Source of the DNA: an uncultured Candidatus Melainabacteria bacterium | GTDB taxonomy: Bacteria; Cyanobacteriota; Vampirovibrionia; Gastranaerophilales; Gastranaerophilaceae | Direction: 5' to 3' | NCBI GenBank assembly: GCA_947361615.1 | Contig: CANAJP010000014.1 | Span: forward strand, 1-38,261 | Length of the DNA: 38,261 nucleotides | Shown: piece after piece, positions 7,943-16,219 of the stretch | Position numbering within the stretch: the stretch's first letter is position 1 | Layout of the letters: the number at the start of each line of letters is the position of its first letter | Notes under the pieces: model-generated | The model's input: the letters and a program-made list of their open reading frames with translations, nothing else | Told to the model about the DNA's origin: nothing | Databases searched by the model: none | Made by a program: the position numbers and the translations under genes

Positions 7943-8488
7943 ATGAATAACGATAAAAAAGAAAACACTTTCAGCAAATGGAATTTCAGCTTTGGAAATA
8001 CTTCTAAATCTGAAATGTCAGGAGCTACTGCAGTTTTAGAAAGAGATACTTTTGAATCTTCTTCTATGGATTCAACAGTAAACGCTGATATGCAAAACAA
8101 AAACGATTTCAGCAAAAACAGTTCAGATAAAAACATGAAACACATTGCCAACATTATCAACGGTTTGGCATTGCATGAAGATATGGAATCAATTGAAGTT
8201 TTGAACGAAATCGGTACAAACTCTTCTGTTGATTCAATCAGAGAAATGACAGCAAGAGCGCTTGTAAGAAAAAATATGGCAGAATCTTTGCACATCGTGA
8301 TTATGCACGAAGGTAAAGGTATTAATGACCTTTCAACAAGCGTAGCTATGAGTACAATCAATGAATTGTTATCTTTACAAAATAAAGAAATTGCAATGCA
8401 AGTATTAGAAGAAGCAGTTGCAAATTCTGAAATTGAAATGATAAGAGATAACGCTCGCTCAGTAAAAGCATTGATGGCTCTTTGCTAA
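7943..8488 (+). CDS. Hypothetical alpha-helical-repeat protein
   Basis: Function unknown. I place the start at ATG 7943 (181 aa) rather than TTG 7940 because TAGGAGGAAATTTTG puts AGGAGG about seven bases ahead. Residues 1-60 are polar and probably disordered. From about residue 65 two to three helical pairs with Leu/Ala/Glu spacing (ANIINGLALHEDMESIEVLNE; IREMTARALVRKNM; SLQNKEIAMQVLEEAVANS) look like HEAT-type repeats. It lies 32 bases downstream of the 157-aa gene and directly upstream of a GC-rich dispersed repeat. Confidence 0.7.
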   Translation: MNNDKKENTFSKWNFSFGNTSKSEMSGATAVLERDTFESSSMDSTVNADMQNKNDFSKNSSDKNMKHIANIINGLALHEDMESIEVLNEIGTNSSVDSIREMTARALVRKNMAESLHIVIMHEGKGINDLSTSVAMSTINELLSLQNKEIAMQVLEEAVANSEIEMIRDNARSVKALMALC

Positions 8489-8492
8489 TTTA

Positions 8493-8552
8493 GACAGCGA
8501 GCCGCGGATTGGCAAACCGCGTTTGCCAAACAGGCGGCGTAGAACTGCTTTT
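8493..8552. repeat. GC-rich hairpin repeat, copy 1
   Basis: A 60-base GC-rich block in AT-rich surroundings, starting four bases after a stop codon. Ends GACAGCGAGCCGCGG and AGGCGGCGTAGAACTGCTTTT match copy 2 (35805-35866) closely. The middle TTGGCAAAC-CGC-GTTTGCCAA is a perfect 9-bp hairpin whose sequence differs from copy 2 while pairing is kept. Likely a REP/MITE-like or structured RNA element. Confidence 0.7.
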
Positions 8553-8611
8553 AACTGGTAAATTTTATTATTTTTAATTTTTGATTTTAATGTGTAATTT
8601 TTTATATATAG

Positions 8612-8644
8612 AAAAGCCGGTATTGAACGTGAATACCGGCTTTT
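8612..8644. terminator. Bidirectional terminator
   Basis: AAAAGCCGGTATT (8612-8624) and AATACCGGCTTTT (8632-8644) form a 13-bp stem with a 7-base loop and A/T tails on both sides. It sits between the 7943-8488 gene and the convergent clpB. Confidence 0.9.
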
Positions 8645-8651
8645 GCATTAA

Positions 8652-11258
8652 TTATTTATGTGTTTTGTTGAATGTTATTTCGTCGTTGTCTACATCGATT
8701 ACGATCTCATCACCTTTCAAGAAGTTTTGAGATAATAAAAGTTTAGATAATGGGTTTTCAACGAGTTGACGGATGGTTCGTTTGAGCGGTCTTGCGCCGT
8801 AAATAGGGTTGAAGCCTCTATGTGCAAGAAGTTCTCGTGCATCTTCCGTTATCATCAGGTCGATTTCTTGTGCCGCAAGAAGTTTGCGCAGGTATTCCAT
8901 CTGAATGTCGACAATTTTTGACAGTTGTTGAAGCGTTAATGCTTTGAAGAAGATTGTTTCATCAATCCTATTTAGAAATTCAGGTTTGAAACGTGATTTC
9001 AAAAGTTCTGTGATTTCTTCTTTTGTTTTGTCGAATTCTTCTGTTGAAAGCATTGAATTTACGGTGTTTTCAAGGATTATGTCGCTGCCGATGTTGCTTG
9101 TCATTATGATTAGTGTATTTTTAAAGTCGACTGTTCTGCCTTTTGCGTCGGTCAAACGGCCGTCATCAAAGATTTGAAGCATAATATTGAAAACATCGGG
9201 GTGTGCTTTTTCGATTTCGTCGAAAAGTACGACAGAATATGGCTTGCGTCGAACGGCTTCTGTAAGCTGGCCGCCTTCTTCATAGCCGACATATCCCGGA
9301 GGCGCTCCGACTAAGCGTGCAACATTGTGTTTTTCCATATATTCAGACATATCAATTCTGATGAGCGCGTCCTCATCGTTGAACATAAATTCCGCAAGCG
9401 CTTTGGCAAGTTCTGTTTTACCAACACCTGTCGGGCCAAGGAAGAGGAATGTTCCGATAGGGCGTTTCGGGTCTTTGAGGCCGGAGCGCGCACGGCGGAT
9501 TGCGTCTGAAATTGTTTCGACGGCTTCGTCCTGACCGATTAAACGTTTATGGAGAATATCTTCCATATTAATTAACTTTTGTTTTTCGCTTTCGACAAGC
9601 TTGTTCACAGGAATTCCCGTCCACTTGCTGACGACATTTGCGATATCTTCATCGGTGATTTCTTCTTTCAGCATTCGGTTAGAAACCTTTTCTTGGCCTT
9701 GAATTTCACTTAATTGTTTTTGAAGCTCAAGGAGTTTGCCGTATTTGAGTTCGGCTGCGGTTTGAAGATCGGTGTTGCGTTCTGCCTCTTCAATTTTTTG
9801 TTTGGTTTTTTCGATTTCATCTTTGATACCGGCTTCGCCTGTGATGGAAGCTTTTTCCGTTTCCCATTGTTTTTTTAGAACATTGATACGCGCTTCAAGC
9901 TGTGAAATTTCGGCCGAAATTTCGTTGATTTTTCCGTTTGTCTCTTCGTTGTCGGCTTCTTTTTTTAGTGCTTCGCGCTCGATTTCAAGCTGGATTTTCT
10001 GACGTGAAAGAATGTCGATTTCTTCCGGCATGGAGTCGATTTGAATACGCAAAGATGATGCGGCTTCGTCGATTAAGTCAATGGCTTTATCAGGTAGAAA
10101 TCTGTCAGTAATGTAACGGTCGGAAAGTTTTACAGCGTCAATCAGGGCGCTGTCGAGAATTCTGACACCGTGGTGAACCTCGTATTTTTCTTTAAGACCG
10201 CGCAGAATGCTGATTGTATCTTCTATTGACGGTTCGTTAACCATAATCGGTTGAAAACGACGTTCAAGTGCAGGGTCTTTTTCGATATATTTTCTGTACT
10301 CGTTGATTGTTGTCGCGCCGATTGTTCTCAAAACTCCGCGTGCAAGCATTGGTTTGAGCAAGTTTCCGGCATCCATCGCGCCGTCTGACGCGCCTGCACC
10401 GACTACCATATGAAGTTCGTCGATAAACATTACGATTTCACCGTTGGAGTTTTCGACTTCTTTTAATACTGCCTTTAAACGTTCTTCAAACTCGCCTTTG
10501 TATTTCGCACCTGCGATAATCGCACCCAAATCAAGCGAAACCAGTTTGACATTTTTTAAACTTTCCGGAACATCGCCGCGGACTATTCTTTGCGCAAGCC
10601 CTTCAATAATCGCGGTTTTACCTACCCCCGGTTCACCGATTAGAACCGGATTATTTTTGGTTCGTCTGTTTAAAACCTGTACAATTCGGCGGATTTCATC
10701 GTCACGACCGATAACAGGGTCAAGTTTGCCTTTGCGCGCAAGCGCTGTAAGATCGGTTGAATATTTTTCTAAAGCCTTTAAATTTTCTTCTGCATTTTTA
10801 TTATCCACTTTATTGTTACCTCTTATTTTTTTCATAGCGTTCAAAATTGTATTTGCGCTGACTTTATACTTTTGCAAAAGTGTGAAAACATTTGTTCCTT
10901 CAACCTTTGTCATCGTGAGTAAAATCATATCAAGTCCGACAAATTCGTCTTTGAACTCTTGTGATAACTCCTGCGCTTTTTCCAGAATTCGAAATGTGTC
11001 TTTTGAAAGAATTAATTGCGCGGTGTTGACCATACTGACTGTCGGGAAAGATTTTATTGCGCTCACAAGGTCGTTGATAAAATCTTGATTAAGCAGCTTC
11101 AATTCCTGCATGTAATCTTTTGCCATGCCGTCGTCCTTGACGCAAGCGAGAAGGATATGTTCGGGCTGAATTTCTGAATTTTTATATTGTGCGGAAAAAT
11201 TCAGCGCACTTGCAATAATTTCGTTTGAAAGATTTGTAAATTTTTCTAAGTTTAACAT
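8652..11258 (-). CDS. clpB: ATP-dependent disaggregase ClpB
   Basis: An 868-aa Hsp100 protein that, with the DnaK system, threads and refolds aggregated proteins. Domains in order: double Clp-N repeat (about 1-145); AAA+ module 1 with Walker [11 protein letters not shown] near residue 207 and Walker [10 protein letters not shown]; a coiled-coil middle domain (about 400-525), which separates ClpB from ClpA/ClpX; AAA+ module 2 with [10 protein letters not shown] near residue 605, [11 protein letters not shown] and arginine-finger region FLNRIDE; and a C-terminal D2-small domain. Length is standard. It is monocistronic, ended by the hairpin at 8612-8644. I see no clear CIRCE or other heat-shock operator upstream. 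Confidence 0.96.
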   Translation of the reverse strand: MLNLEKFTNLSNEIIASALNFSAQYKNSEIQPEHILLACVKDDGMAKDYMQELKLLNQDFINDLVSAIKSFPTVSMVNTAQLILSKDTFRILEKAQELSQEFKDEFVGLDMILLTMTKVEGTNVFTLLQKYKVSANTILNAMKKIRGNNKVDNKNAEENLKALEKYSTDLTALARKGKLDPVIGRDDEIRRIVQVLNRRTKNNPVLIGEPGVGKTAIIEGLAQRIVRGDVPESLKNVKLVSLDLGAIIAGAKYKGEFEERLKAVLKEVENSNGEIVMFIDELHMVVGAGASDGAMDAGNLLKPMLARGVLRTIGATTINEYRKYIEKDPALERRFQPIMVNEPSIEDTISILRGLKEKYEVHHGVRILDSALIDAVKLSDRYITDRFLPDKAIDLIDEAASSLRIQIDSMPEEIDILSRQKIQLEIEREALKKEADNEETNGKINEISAEISQLEARINVLKKQWETEKASITGEAGIKDEIEKTKQKIEEAERNTDLQTAAELKYGKLLELQKQLSEIQGQEKVSNRMLKEEITDEDIANVVSKWTGIPVNKLVESEKQKLINMEDILHKRLIGQDEAVETISDAIRRARSGLKDPKRPIGTFLFLGPTGVGKTELAKALAEFMFNDEDALIRIDMSEYMEKHNVARLVGAPPGYVGYEEGGQLTEAVRRKPYSVVLFDEIEKAHPDVFNIMLQIFDDGRLTDAKGRTVDFKNTLIIMTSNIGSDIILENTVNSMLSTEEFDKTKEEITELLKSRFKPEFLNRIDETIFFKALTLQQLSKIVDIQMEYLRKLLAAQEIDLMITEDARELLAHRGFNPIYGARPLKRTIRQLVENPLSKLLLSQNFLKGDEIVIDVDNDEITFNKTHK

Positions 11259-11333
11259 AATCGCCGTCCTTTGTTATTTATATTTTAACGACGATTTTTC
11301 AAAAATCAGGATAAATTAATTATTATTTAACTT

Positions 11334-11555
11334 TTATAGTTGGAAGTTATTCAAAACACCCATGTCAATATCTAATGCCTTGCCAATATTGTAATAGTTC
11401 ATAAATCTAAGGTTTGCAGTACCGCATTCAAGTGATGCGATAGTTGTCTGTGTGACGCCGACCATTTCTGCAAGTTTTTCTTGCGTCAGGCCTTTTTTGT
11501 CACGCGCATATTTTATGATATGACCTAATTTTAATAAGACTTCCTCTTTCTCCAT
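11334..11555 (-). CDS. XRE-family regulator of duplicated divergent module 1
   Basis: A 73-aa single HTH domain: ARDKKGLTQEKLAEMVGVTQ forms the first helices, with TIASLECG as recognition segment. The C-terminal YYNIGKALDIDMGVLNNFQL is almost identical to the regulator at 20707-20925. It is divergent from a 60-aa acidic protein gene 95 bases away. Its own promoter (TTGAAA 11591-11586, 17-base spacer, TATACT 11568-11563) ends only seven bases before the ATG, and no RBS is present. I infer a leaderless or near-leaderless mRNA and autorepression through the shared operator. Confidence 0.85.
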   Translation of the reverse strand: MEKEEVLLKLGHIIKYARDKKGLTQEKLAEMVGVTQTTIASLECGTANLRFMNYYNIGKALDIDMGVLNNFQL

Positions 11556-11562
11556 GTGTTTT

Positions 11563-11602
11563 AGTATATGCTATTGACATTTTCTTTTCAATTAATTATA
11601 TT
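11563..11602. promoter_or_regulatory. Face-to-face overlapping promoters with TTGA-N10-TCAA element (module 1)
   Basis: Plus strand: TTGACA 11574-11579, 17 bases, TATATT 11597-11602, driving the small gene at 11651. Minus strand: TTGAAA 11591-11586, 17 bases, TATACT 11568-11563, driving the XRE gene. The two -35 boxes form the imperfect inverted repeat TTGA-N10-TCAA (11574-11591), so one bound repressor could block both. A second AT-only inverted repeat lies at 11593-11603 and 11614-11624. Confidence 0.75.
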
Positions 11603-11650
11603 TAATAATTATAAAATATAATTACTAATAACTAAAAATAGGAGAAAATT

Positions 11651-11833
11651 ATGGACAAAGAATATTTTGATGACAAAATTGACGGCTGCCTTTCAACAAT
11701 TTCAGAAACACTATACAATTTTAGCGATGAAATCGTTAATTTGCACATAATGGTTGAACATATTCGGGTTGCGCAAGATATGCAGGCTAAAATGTCCGAG
11801 CAAGACAGGCAGGCGACGGAGAACTGCTTTTAA
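11651..11833 (+). CDS. Small acidic partner of the XRE regulator (module 1)
   Basis: A 60-aa protein of unknown function with a good RBS (AGGAGAAAATT). Its core (ISETLYNFSDEIVNLH, preceded by acidic DDKIDGCL and followed by MVEHI) is shared with the 53-aa product at 21021. The helix is amphipathic, there is no membrane segment, and its charge is negative. The tail after about residue 50 differs, because its last codons are formed by a copy of the GC-rich repeat end. The fixed pairing with an XRE gene suggests an antirepressor, antitoxin-like partner or regulated effector. None of these is demonstrated. Confidence 0.8.
   Translation: MDKEYFDDKIDGCLSTISETLYNFSDEIVNLHIMVEHIRVAQDMQAKMSEQDRQATENCF
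11804..11831. repeat. Tail-only copy of the GC-rich repeat inside a coding end
   Basis: AGGCGACGGAGAACTGCTTTT matches the right end of copy 1 at 19 of 21 positions and copy 2 at 18 of 21. It is preceded by GACAG, the left-end sequence, as if the middle had been lost. It supplies the last codons (Q-A-T-E-N-C-F) of the small gene. Confidence 0.6.
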
Positions 11834-13128
11834 TTATTGTCACGGAGTTTTTTGTAATTCTCCAGTCCCATAACCCAGCCGTCCTGAAAGACCATTGATT
11901 TCATTACTATTTCTTTGGGAATTCCGGCATGGTGAATGCGCGGAAGAAGATAATCTTCATCGTAGGCTACCGGATTGGTTTTGTCTATGTCACTATTAAA
12001 ACATAGAAATTCCGTCTTGCCGTTCAGTCCTGTGCGCGTTCCGGTTACTACGATTTCATGACCCTTAAGTTTGCCGTTTTTTGTCTTATTTGTTACGCCA
12101 AGAATTATATTCTCTTTTAGCGCAAGTGTGTCTAAAAGTTGTTGTTTTATTGTGTCAAAATCCGCTTCGTAACCCGCAATCTCGCCGTATTCGTTTATTC
12201 GCTGGTAGTTAACAGAAATTATATTCTTATTGCGCACGATTGATTCAACGAAAGTTTTTTCAAATTCAATCAAGCCGCGTTCTGTAACGTTGAATTTCCC
12301 GCTGCGTTTGTCGGTAAGCGAATTATAGCTTTGCTGTGAGCCAATGTGCATAAAAGTAGATTGCATTAAAGTATCAATATTGTTCCGTTGTTTAATGCCT
12401 GAGGGCATTTTGCTGTTCAGGCGAACTTTCAATAACGCGTTTTCATCAGGTTTTAGTGTAAGTTTGATTTTGTCGAAATCGTTTTCTTCCCGAGGAATAT
12501 CGAATGTGTTCAGAAGCCAGATTGCATCAAGGGTTTTATCTGCAAGGTTGTCAGAATCGATAACTTTTTCAACTTTCATATCTTTTGACGTAAGGCCCTC
12601 AACAAAACGCGTAAATTCTGCAGGCTCCAAACTCGCAAGGTCGAATTCTATACACGCGGCCGTACAGGTGCTGGAATCCCGTTTTCCATATAAAGGCGTT
12701 TTAGGGCTGAAAAACGCTTCAAGATAATTCGTTATGCTGTTATCCGATTTCTGGCTGATTAAATATGGATTGTTCAAATGCCCGAGAGTTTCGGAGATTA
12801 TTTCAATGCTATCAAGCCCCTCTGCACGTTCGGTTGTTAGAATTTTGTATAAATTATCCAGCGTTGTGGTTCTGTCATTGGATTTTTTATTAGTCAAAAT
12901 CCCGCAATTACGTAAATTCTCAAGTTCTTTTGTTTTGTCTGCCGGAACCTTTTGCAGAATTGCGTTGTATTGTTTTTGTTCCTTTTCGCTTAATTCTTTT
13001 TTTACAAGTGTGAACGAATCTGCAGGTTGCAGCCCGAACGGATATTGCAACGAAAGGTTAACCATTTGGGGTTTTACGTCGCTTGTGATATAATTCTTTT
13101 GTAAGATGTTCGGTATATAAAGGGACAT
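11830..13128 (-). CDS. Hypothetical protein with possible papain-like Cys-His fold
   Basis: I do not recognise this 432-aa cytosolic-looking protein. I start it at ATG 13128, eight bases after GGAG, rather than at the upstream GTG. A peptidase-C39-like pattern is visible: DSSTCTAACIEF places a Cys at about residue 155 at the head of a helix, and far downstream LKGHEIVVTGTR gives a His near 357 in a beta strand, followed by FLCFNSDID with Asn/Asp near 378-380. That is the Cys-His-Asn/Asp order of papain-like enzymes. Spacing is long, and the assignment is inference. The stop codon shares bases with the convergent 60-aa gene. The TOPRIM gene is divergent, 77 bases away. Confidence 0.6.
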   Translation of the reverse strand: MSLYIPNILQKNYITSDVKPQMVNLSLQYPFGLQPADSFTLVKKELSEKEQKQYNAILQKVPADKTKELENLRNCGILTNKKSNDRTTTLDNLYKILTTERAEGLDSIEIISETLGHLNNPYLISQKSDNSITNYLEAFFSPKTPLYGKRDSSTCTAACIEFDLASLEPAEFTRFVEGLTSKDMKVEKVIDSDNLADKTLDAIWLLNTFDIPREENDFDKIKLTLKPDENALLKVRLNSKMPSGIKQRNNIDTLMQSTFMHIGSQQSYNSLTDKRSGKFNVTERGLIEFEKTFVESIVRNKNIISVNYQRINEYGEIAGYEADFDTIKQQLLDTLALKENIILGVTNKTKNGKLKGHEIVVTGTRTGLNGKTEFLCFNSDIDKTNPVAYDEDYLLPRIHHAGIPKEIVMKSMVFQDGWVMGLENYKKLRDNN

Positions 13129-13205
13129 TTTACACACTCCGTAATCTTATAATATATAAAAAGTTTTTATTTTGCCATATAGTTTGGATATATTTACGAG
13201 GGATT

Positions 13206-14189
13206 TTGAAAAAGATAAAACCGCTTACAACTGAACAAATTTTAATCTCGATTGATAGGCTTACAAGGTTTAAAGAGCCTGAAAAACGTTATATGCGCGT
13301 GTTCGGTGATATTATTACCTCAAATCTTATTGAACCTAAATATAAAAAAACTGATATTGAAAATCTTGATTATAAATTGATTACTGATTTGGCTGTTGAA
13401 ATAATTAATTCATCGCTCCGCAGTTTAGGGCTGGAACCGGTTGAAGATTATTCCATTAACCAGCAGATTTTGGATTATGAAAAATCAATTTTTGACTTGA
13501 CTGAAAGGCAAGAGGTCTTTCTTAAAAATAAAATTAATTACGCTGCGGCTGTACAACTAATTCCTGATGAGGCGGTATTCAATTTGCGTTGGCTGAAATC
13601 ACTTGCAACATCAACGTGTTGCGCTAAAAACCGTAAAGCAAATCTTTATCCGGTTGAAAAAGTTCTACTCGTTGAGGGAATTACAGAAGAAATCCTTTTG
13701 CCAGAGTTCGCTAAGCTTCTGGGATATGAATTTAAGAAAAACGGGGTGTTTGTAATTTCTGCAGGTGGTAAAAATCAGGTAGTAAAATACTTTTATCGTT
13801 TCGCCCAATGCCTTAAAATTCCTATTTTTGTACTTCTTGACAGCGATGCGGAAGAAAATTATGCACAAATTAAACCGCGTTTGCGTGAGGGGGATTTTGT
13901 ACACGTGATTTCCAAAGGCGAATTTGAAGACATTTTGCCAAAATCATTAATAAAAAAGACCATTAATTACGAAACGGAATATATTTCAATGGGCGATACT
14001 GCTACACTTGAAAGCTCGGCATCCACAGTTGAATTTTTAGAAGAGTTTTTTAGAACCCGCGGTATGCACGAGTTTAAAAAAGCAGAATTTGCTTCCTTTG
14101 TTCGTGAAAATATCGCAGGCATTGAAGACATTTCTCCTGAAATTAAAGAGATTATTGGTTGTCTGTCTTCCTGTAATCGTGTTTTGTAG
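13206..14189 (+). CDS. Stand-alone TOPRIM-domain protein (OLD-nuclease-like)
   Basis: A 327-aa protein whose residues about 150-245 form a TOPRIM domain: KVLLVEGITEEILLPEFAKLL gives the catalytic Glu, VISAGGKNQVVKYF the middle strand, and IPIFVLLDSDAEEN the D-x-D metal site, followed by ISKGEFEDILP. This is the pattern of OLD-family nuclease TOPRIM domains. The usual N-terminal ATPase is absent and replaced by about 145 residues I do not recognise. Start is TTG 13206 after GAGGGA, with moderate certainty. A DNA-processing or defence role is inference. It is divergent from the Cys-His candidate gene. Confidence 0.7.
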   Translation: MKKIKPLTTEQILISIDRLTRFKEPEKRYMRVFGDIITSNLIEPKYKKTDIENLDYKLITDLAVEIINSSLRSLGLEPVEDYSINQQILDYEKSIFDLTERQEVFLKNKINYAAAVQLIPDEAVFNLRWLKSLATSTCCAKNRKANLYPVEKVLLVEGITEEILLPEFAKLLGYEFKKNGVFVISAGGKNQVVKYFYRFAQCLKIPIFVLLDSDAEENYAQIKPRLREGDFVHVISKGEFEDILPKSLIKKTINYETEYISMGDTATLESSASTVEFLEEFFRTRGMHEFKKAEFASFVRENIAGIEDISPEIKEIIGCLSSCNRVL

Positions 14190-14269
14190 TAAGAATTGCC
14201 TCCACATTATTGCCGTCTTGCGGAATGCTGAAAAAACGTCATAATGTTTCTAAATAAGGAGGAAAGATT

Positions 14270-15568
14270 ATGTCAGACAAATTAGTCCATGTAAAAGCTT
14301 ACACAAAAGATGATGGTACAAAAGTAAAAGAACACTACCGCGGCGGAGAACAGTCGTTACAAGATAATGAGACAGCCCCTTTACTTGTGGGTGGCGTTAG
14401 TGAAGATGTTTATTATCTATCAGGAACGGATAATGAGTTGCCAGAAGCTGGGTCGCGGTTTTTAGACGCAGTTCAGGCTGTGCTAACAGTTGCTCAAATG
14501 TCTTCAACTATAGTCACAGCTGGCATGAATCTTGTATCAGAACTAAAATCTTCTAATGATCCTCAAGTTGGTGTTCAACTGGAAGATTTAGTTAGTCAAC
14601 TGCGTGAAGTGCATAATGTATCGTTATCCGCAGAGCAAGCAACGTTAGAGAAATTGTCTACCACAACGAATCAGCGTGAATATAAAGAGCTTTATGATAC
14701 CTATATTTCACAGCGCGAGTCAAACCGTTCGACAGGTACCCTGATAAACCGAATTGCGTATTCGGCGGAACACGGAAATTACGACGATGTGGAAAAAGGT
14801 CTAAAAGAATATGAAAGGATTCAAGCTGATTCTTCTGAAAAAGTTCGCGAGCGCGCAAGTTTGAATATGCAACCGAATTATTTGAAGTTTGAAGAACAAG
14901 CGATACCAGAATCTTATCCTTCTACTTCTGAAAATATTGGTAATTTAGTAAGACATACTGTAGTTCCGAATGTGAAAAAACAGGTAATTGGCGGTGCTAT
15001 GAATGTTGTGGATGCATTTGGTGGGCGGGATGCGAATATGCTATGGAAAATCGCAACAGATGATGTCAGAGGCTATAAAGATTATGTAGAACAAAATGGA
15101 TATTTTGTAGATAGTATATCAGATTTGTCATTTGATTTTAAAGATACAGTTAGAGCCAAAGTAAAACAACAATTAGGAGTTGATGATTTAAGAGGCTTGA
15201 TTTTATATCCTGATAGTACCTTAGCGCAAAGTATTATAAGTAGTTCTGAGTATCAAGATTTCATACGGAAGTCTATGAATAAGCTTCAAACTGGTGAGGT
15301 CGTTTCTGGAAGTGTTCGATATCCTTCAGCAAAGGAATCTTTAAATTTGGGTATGGCATTGGGACGTGCAGATATATTAGATACTTATATCAATAAAAAT
15401 GGTGATATAATATCATTTGTATTAGATACCTATGATTTTAATAAGGGGGAAAGTTTGCCTATTGAAGTTGCCCGCAACGTGCAGGAACATGGATTGTTAA
15501 AAGCTTTTTATTCAATAACAATAATATTGGTACCAAAAGAACAATGGTTAAGCTGGATGGTTAACTGA
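14270..15568 (+). CDS. Putative polymorphic toxin (full-length)
   Basis: A 432-aa protein with strong RBS AAGGAGGAAAGATT. The N-terminal HVKAYTKDDGTKVKEHYRGG block (about 7-26) may be a family or targeting motif. A moderately hydrophobic stretch follows (about 65-95). Residues about 148-204 are nearly identical to the start of the orphan module at 16220. The C-terminal 225 residues are homologous to the orphan but clearly diverged, ending with GRADILDTYINKNGDIISF then LDTYDFN. A multi-span membrane protein is encoded convergently and overlaps the 3' end by 21 bases. A toxin role is inferred from the architecture. The DxYD motif recalls colicin M-like domains but the rest of that active site is not evident. 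Confidence 0.6.
   Translation: MSDKLVHVKAYTKDDGTKVKEHYRGGEQSLQDNETAPLLVGGVSEDVYYLSGTDNELPEAGSRFLDAVQAVLTVAQMSSTIVTAGMNLVSELKSSNDPQVGVQLEDLVSQLREVHNVSLSAEQATLEKLSTTTNQREYKELYDTYISQRESNRSTGTLINRIAYSAEHGNYDDVEKGLKEYERIQADSSEKVRERASLNMQPNYLKFEEQAIPESYPSTSENIGNLVRHTVVPNVKKQVIGGAMNVVDAFGGRDANMLWKIATDDVRGYKDYVEQNGYFVDSISDLSFDFKDTVRAKVKQQLGVDDLRGLILYPDSTLAQSIISSSEYQDFIRKSMNKLQTGEVVSGSVRYPSAKESLNLGMALGRADILDTYINKNGDIISFVLDTYDFNKGESLPIEVARNVQEHGLLKAFYSITIILVPKEQWLSWMVN
14711..14883 (+). repeat. Direct repeat R1 (copy 1) within toxin gene
   Basis: About 173 bases repeated at 16223-16395 (offset 1512). The first 45 bases have a few, mostly synonymous, differences. From about 14756 to 14883 I see none. 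The identical tract marks the junction between the toxin trunk and its variable C-terminus, a place where recombination could swap ends. Confidence 0.85.
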
Positions 15569-16129
15569 AAATATATATGTACCAAGTGATATAATCGCAA
15601 CAACTGAACATATAATACAAATAATGTTAATTATGTTCAGTTTTTTGTTCTGTGGTAGTTTTATTAACGCATAGGTTGAATTAAGAAATATAAAGTTTCC
15701 AATAATAAATGTGATAATGTAACTTTTAACTACTTCAATAGGGCTGGTTACTTCTCCTGCAAAAATGGAAATTGCGAAAAATACTGATATTATTCCTATT
15801 AATATAAAGAGCCATAATATGTATTCTAAAATTCCAAATGTAAATGCCCATTTATGTATTGTAGGAATAGTTGAAGTTTTGGAAACATCTTCTTTAAGTT
15901 GTTTTAAAAAATTTTTTGTATCTTTTATGTTTTTGATTAAAAAAGTAAAAAGTCCAATCTGTAATGATATTGTTATAATATTAAAAATAATAAAAGTAAT
16001 TGAAGTAAGTGGATCTTTATTGTGTGGGTTTAATAGGAAACAAAACGTTGCAAGCAGACCAAATGGCATCCATATAATAAGCAAAATCCATTCAGCGATT
16101 AATTCAATTTTGAGAATATGCTTGTTCAT
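15548..16129 (-). CDS. Multi-span membrane protein, candidate immunity protein 1
   Basis: A 193-aa protein with about five hydrophobic helices (near 9-33, 42-66, 95-125, 137-157, 167-190), no signal peptide and Lys-rich loops. Start ATG 16129 is preferred over an upstream TTG. A -10-like TATAGT ends six bases before this ATG, so the mRNA may be leaderless. The first 18 residues and 109 bases around the start are the same in the second copy at 17651, while the rest has diverged. Convergent overlap with the toxin gene and co-duplication with it support an immunity role. No family is recognised. Confidence 0.65.
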   Translation of the reverse strand: MNKHILKIELIAEWILLIIWMPFGLLATFCFLLNPHNKDPLTSITFIIFNIITISLQIGLFTFLIKNIKDTKNFLKQLKEDVSKTSTIPTIHKWAFTFGILEYILWLFILIGIISVFFAISIFAGEVTSPIEVVKSYIITFIIGNFIFLNSTYALIKLPQNKKLNIINIICIICSVVAIISLGTYIFSVNHPA

Positions 16130-16182
16130 ATTCCCACTATAGTCCAAGTGGCCAATAAAGTACAGTAGCCAAATGGCTAGGT
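16074..16182. repeat. Direct repeat R2 (copy 1) spanning immunity gene start and promoter
   Basis: A 109-base stretch repeated at 17596-17704 (offset 1522), identical as far as I can read. It covers the first codons of the membrane-protein gene, its presumed promoter and the palindrome TAGCCATTTGGCTA just upstream. Confidence 0.9.
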
Positions 16183-16219
16183 TGCGTGACTAAACAAGTA
16201 TTTTAATGCCATATATGTT

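Noticed and set aside
10444-11088. 214-codon open frame on the plus strand opposite clpB
   Set aside because: It lies wholly antisense to the conserved N-terminal half of clpB, has Ser/Leu/Phe-rich composition typical of a shadow frame and no RBS.
14270-15568. Colicin M-like assignment from the LDTYDFN motif
   Set aside because: Only the D-x-Y-D part matches; the following catalytic His/Arg region is not evident in either copy, so naming the activity would be guesswork.
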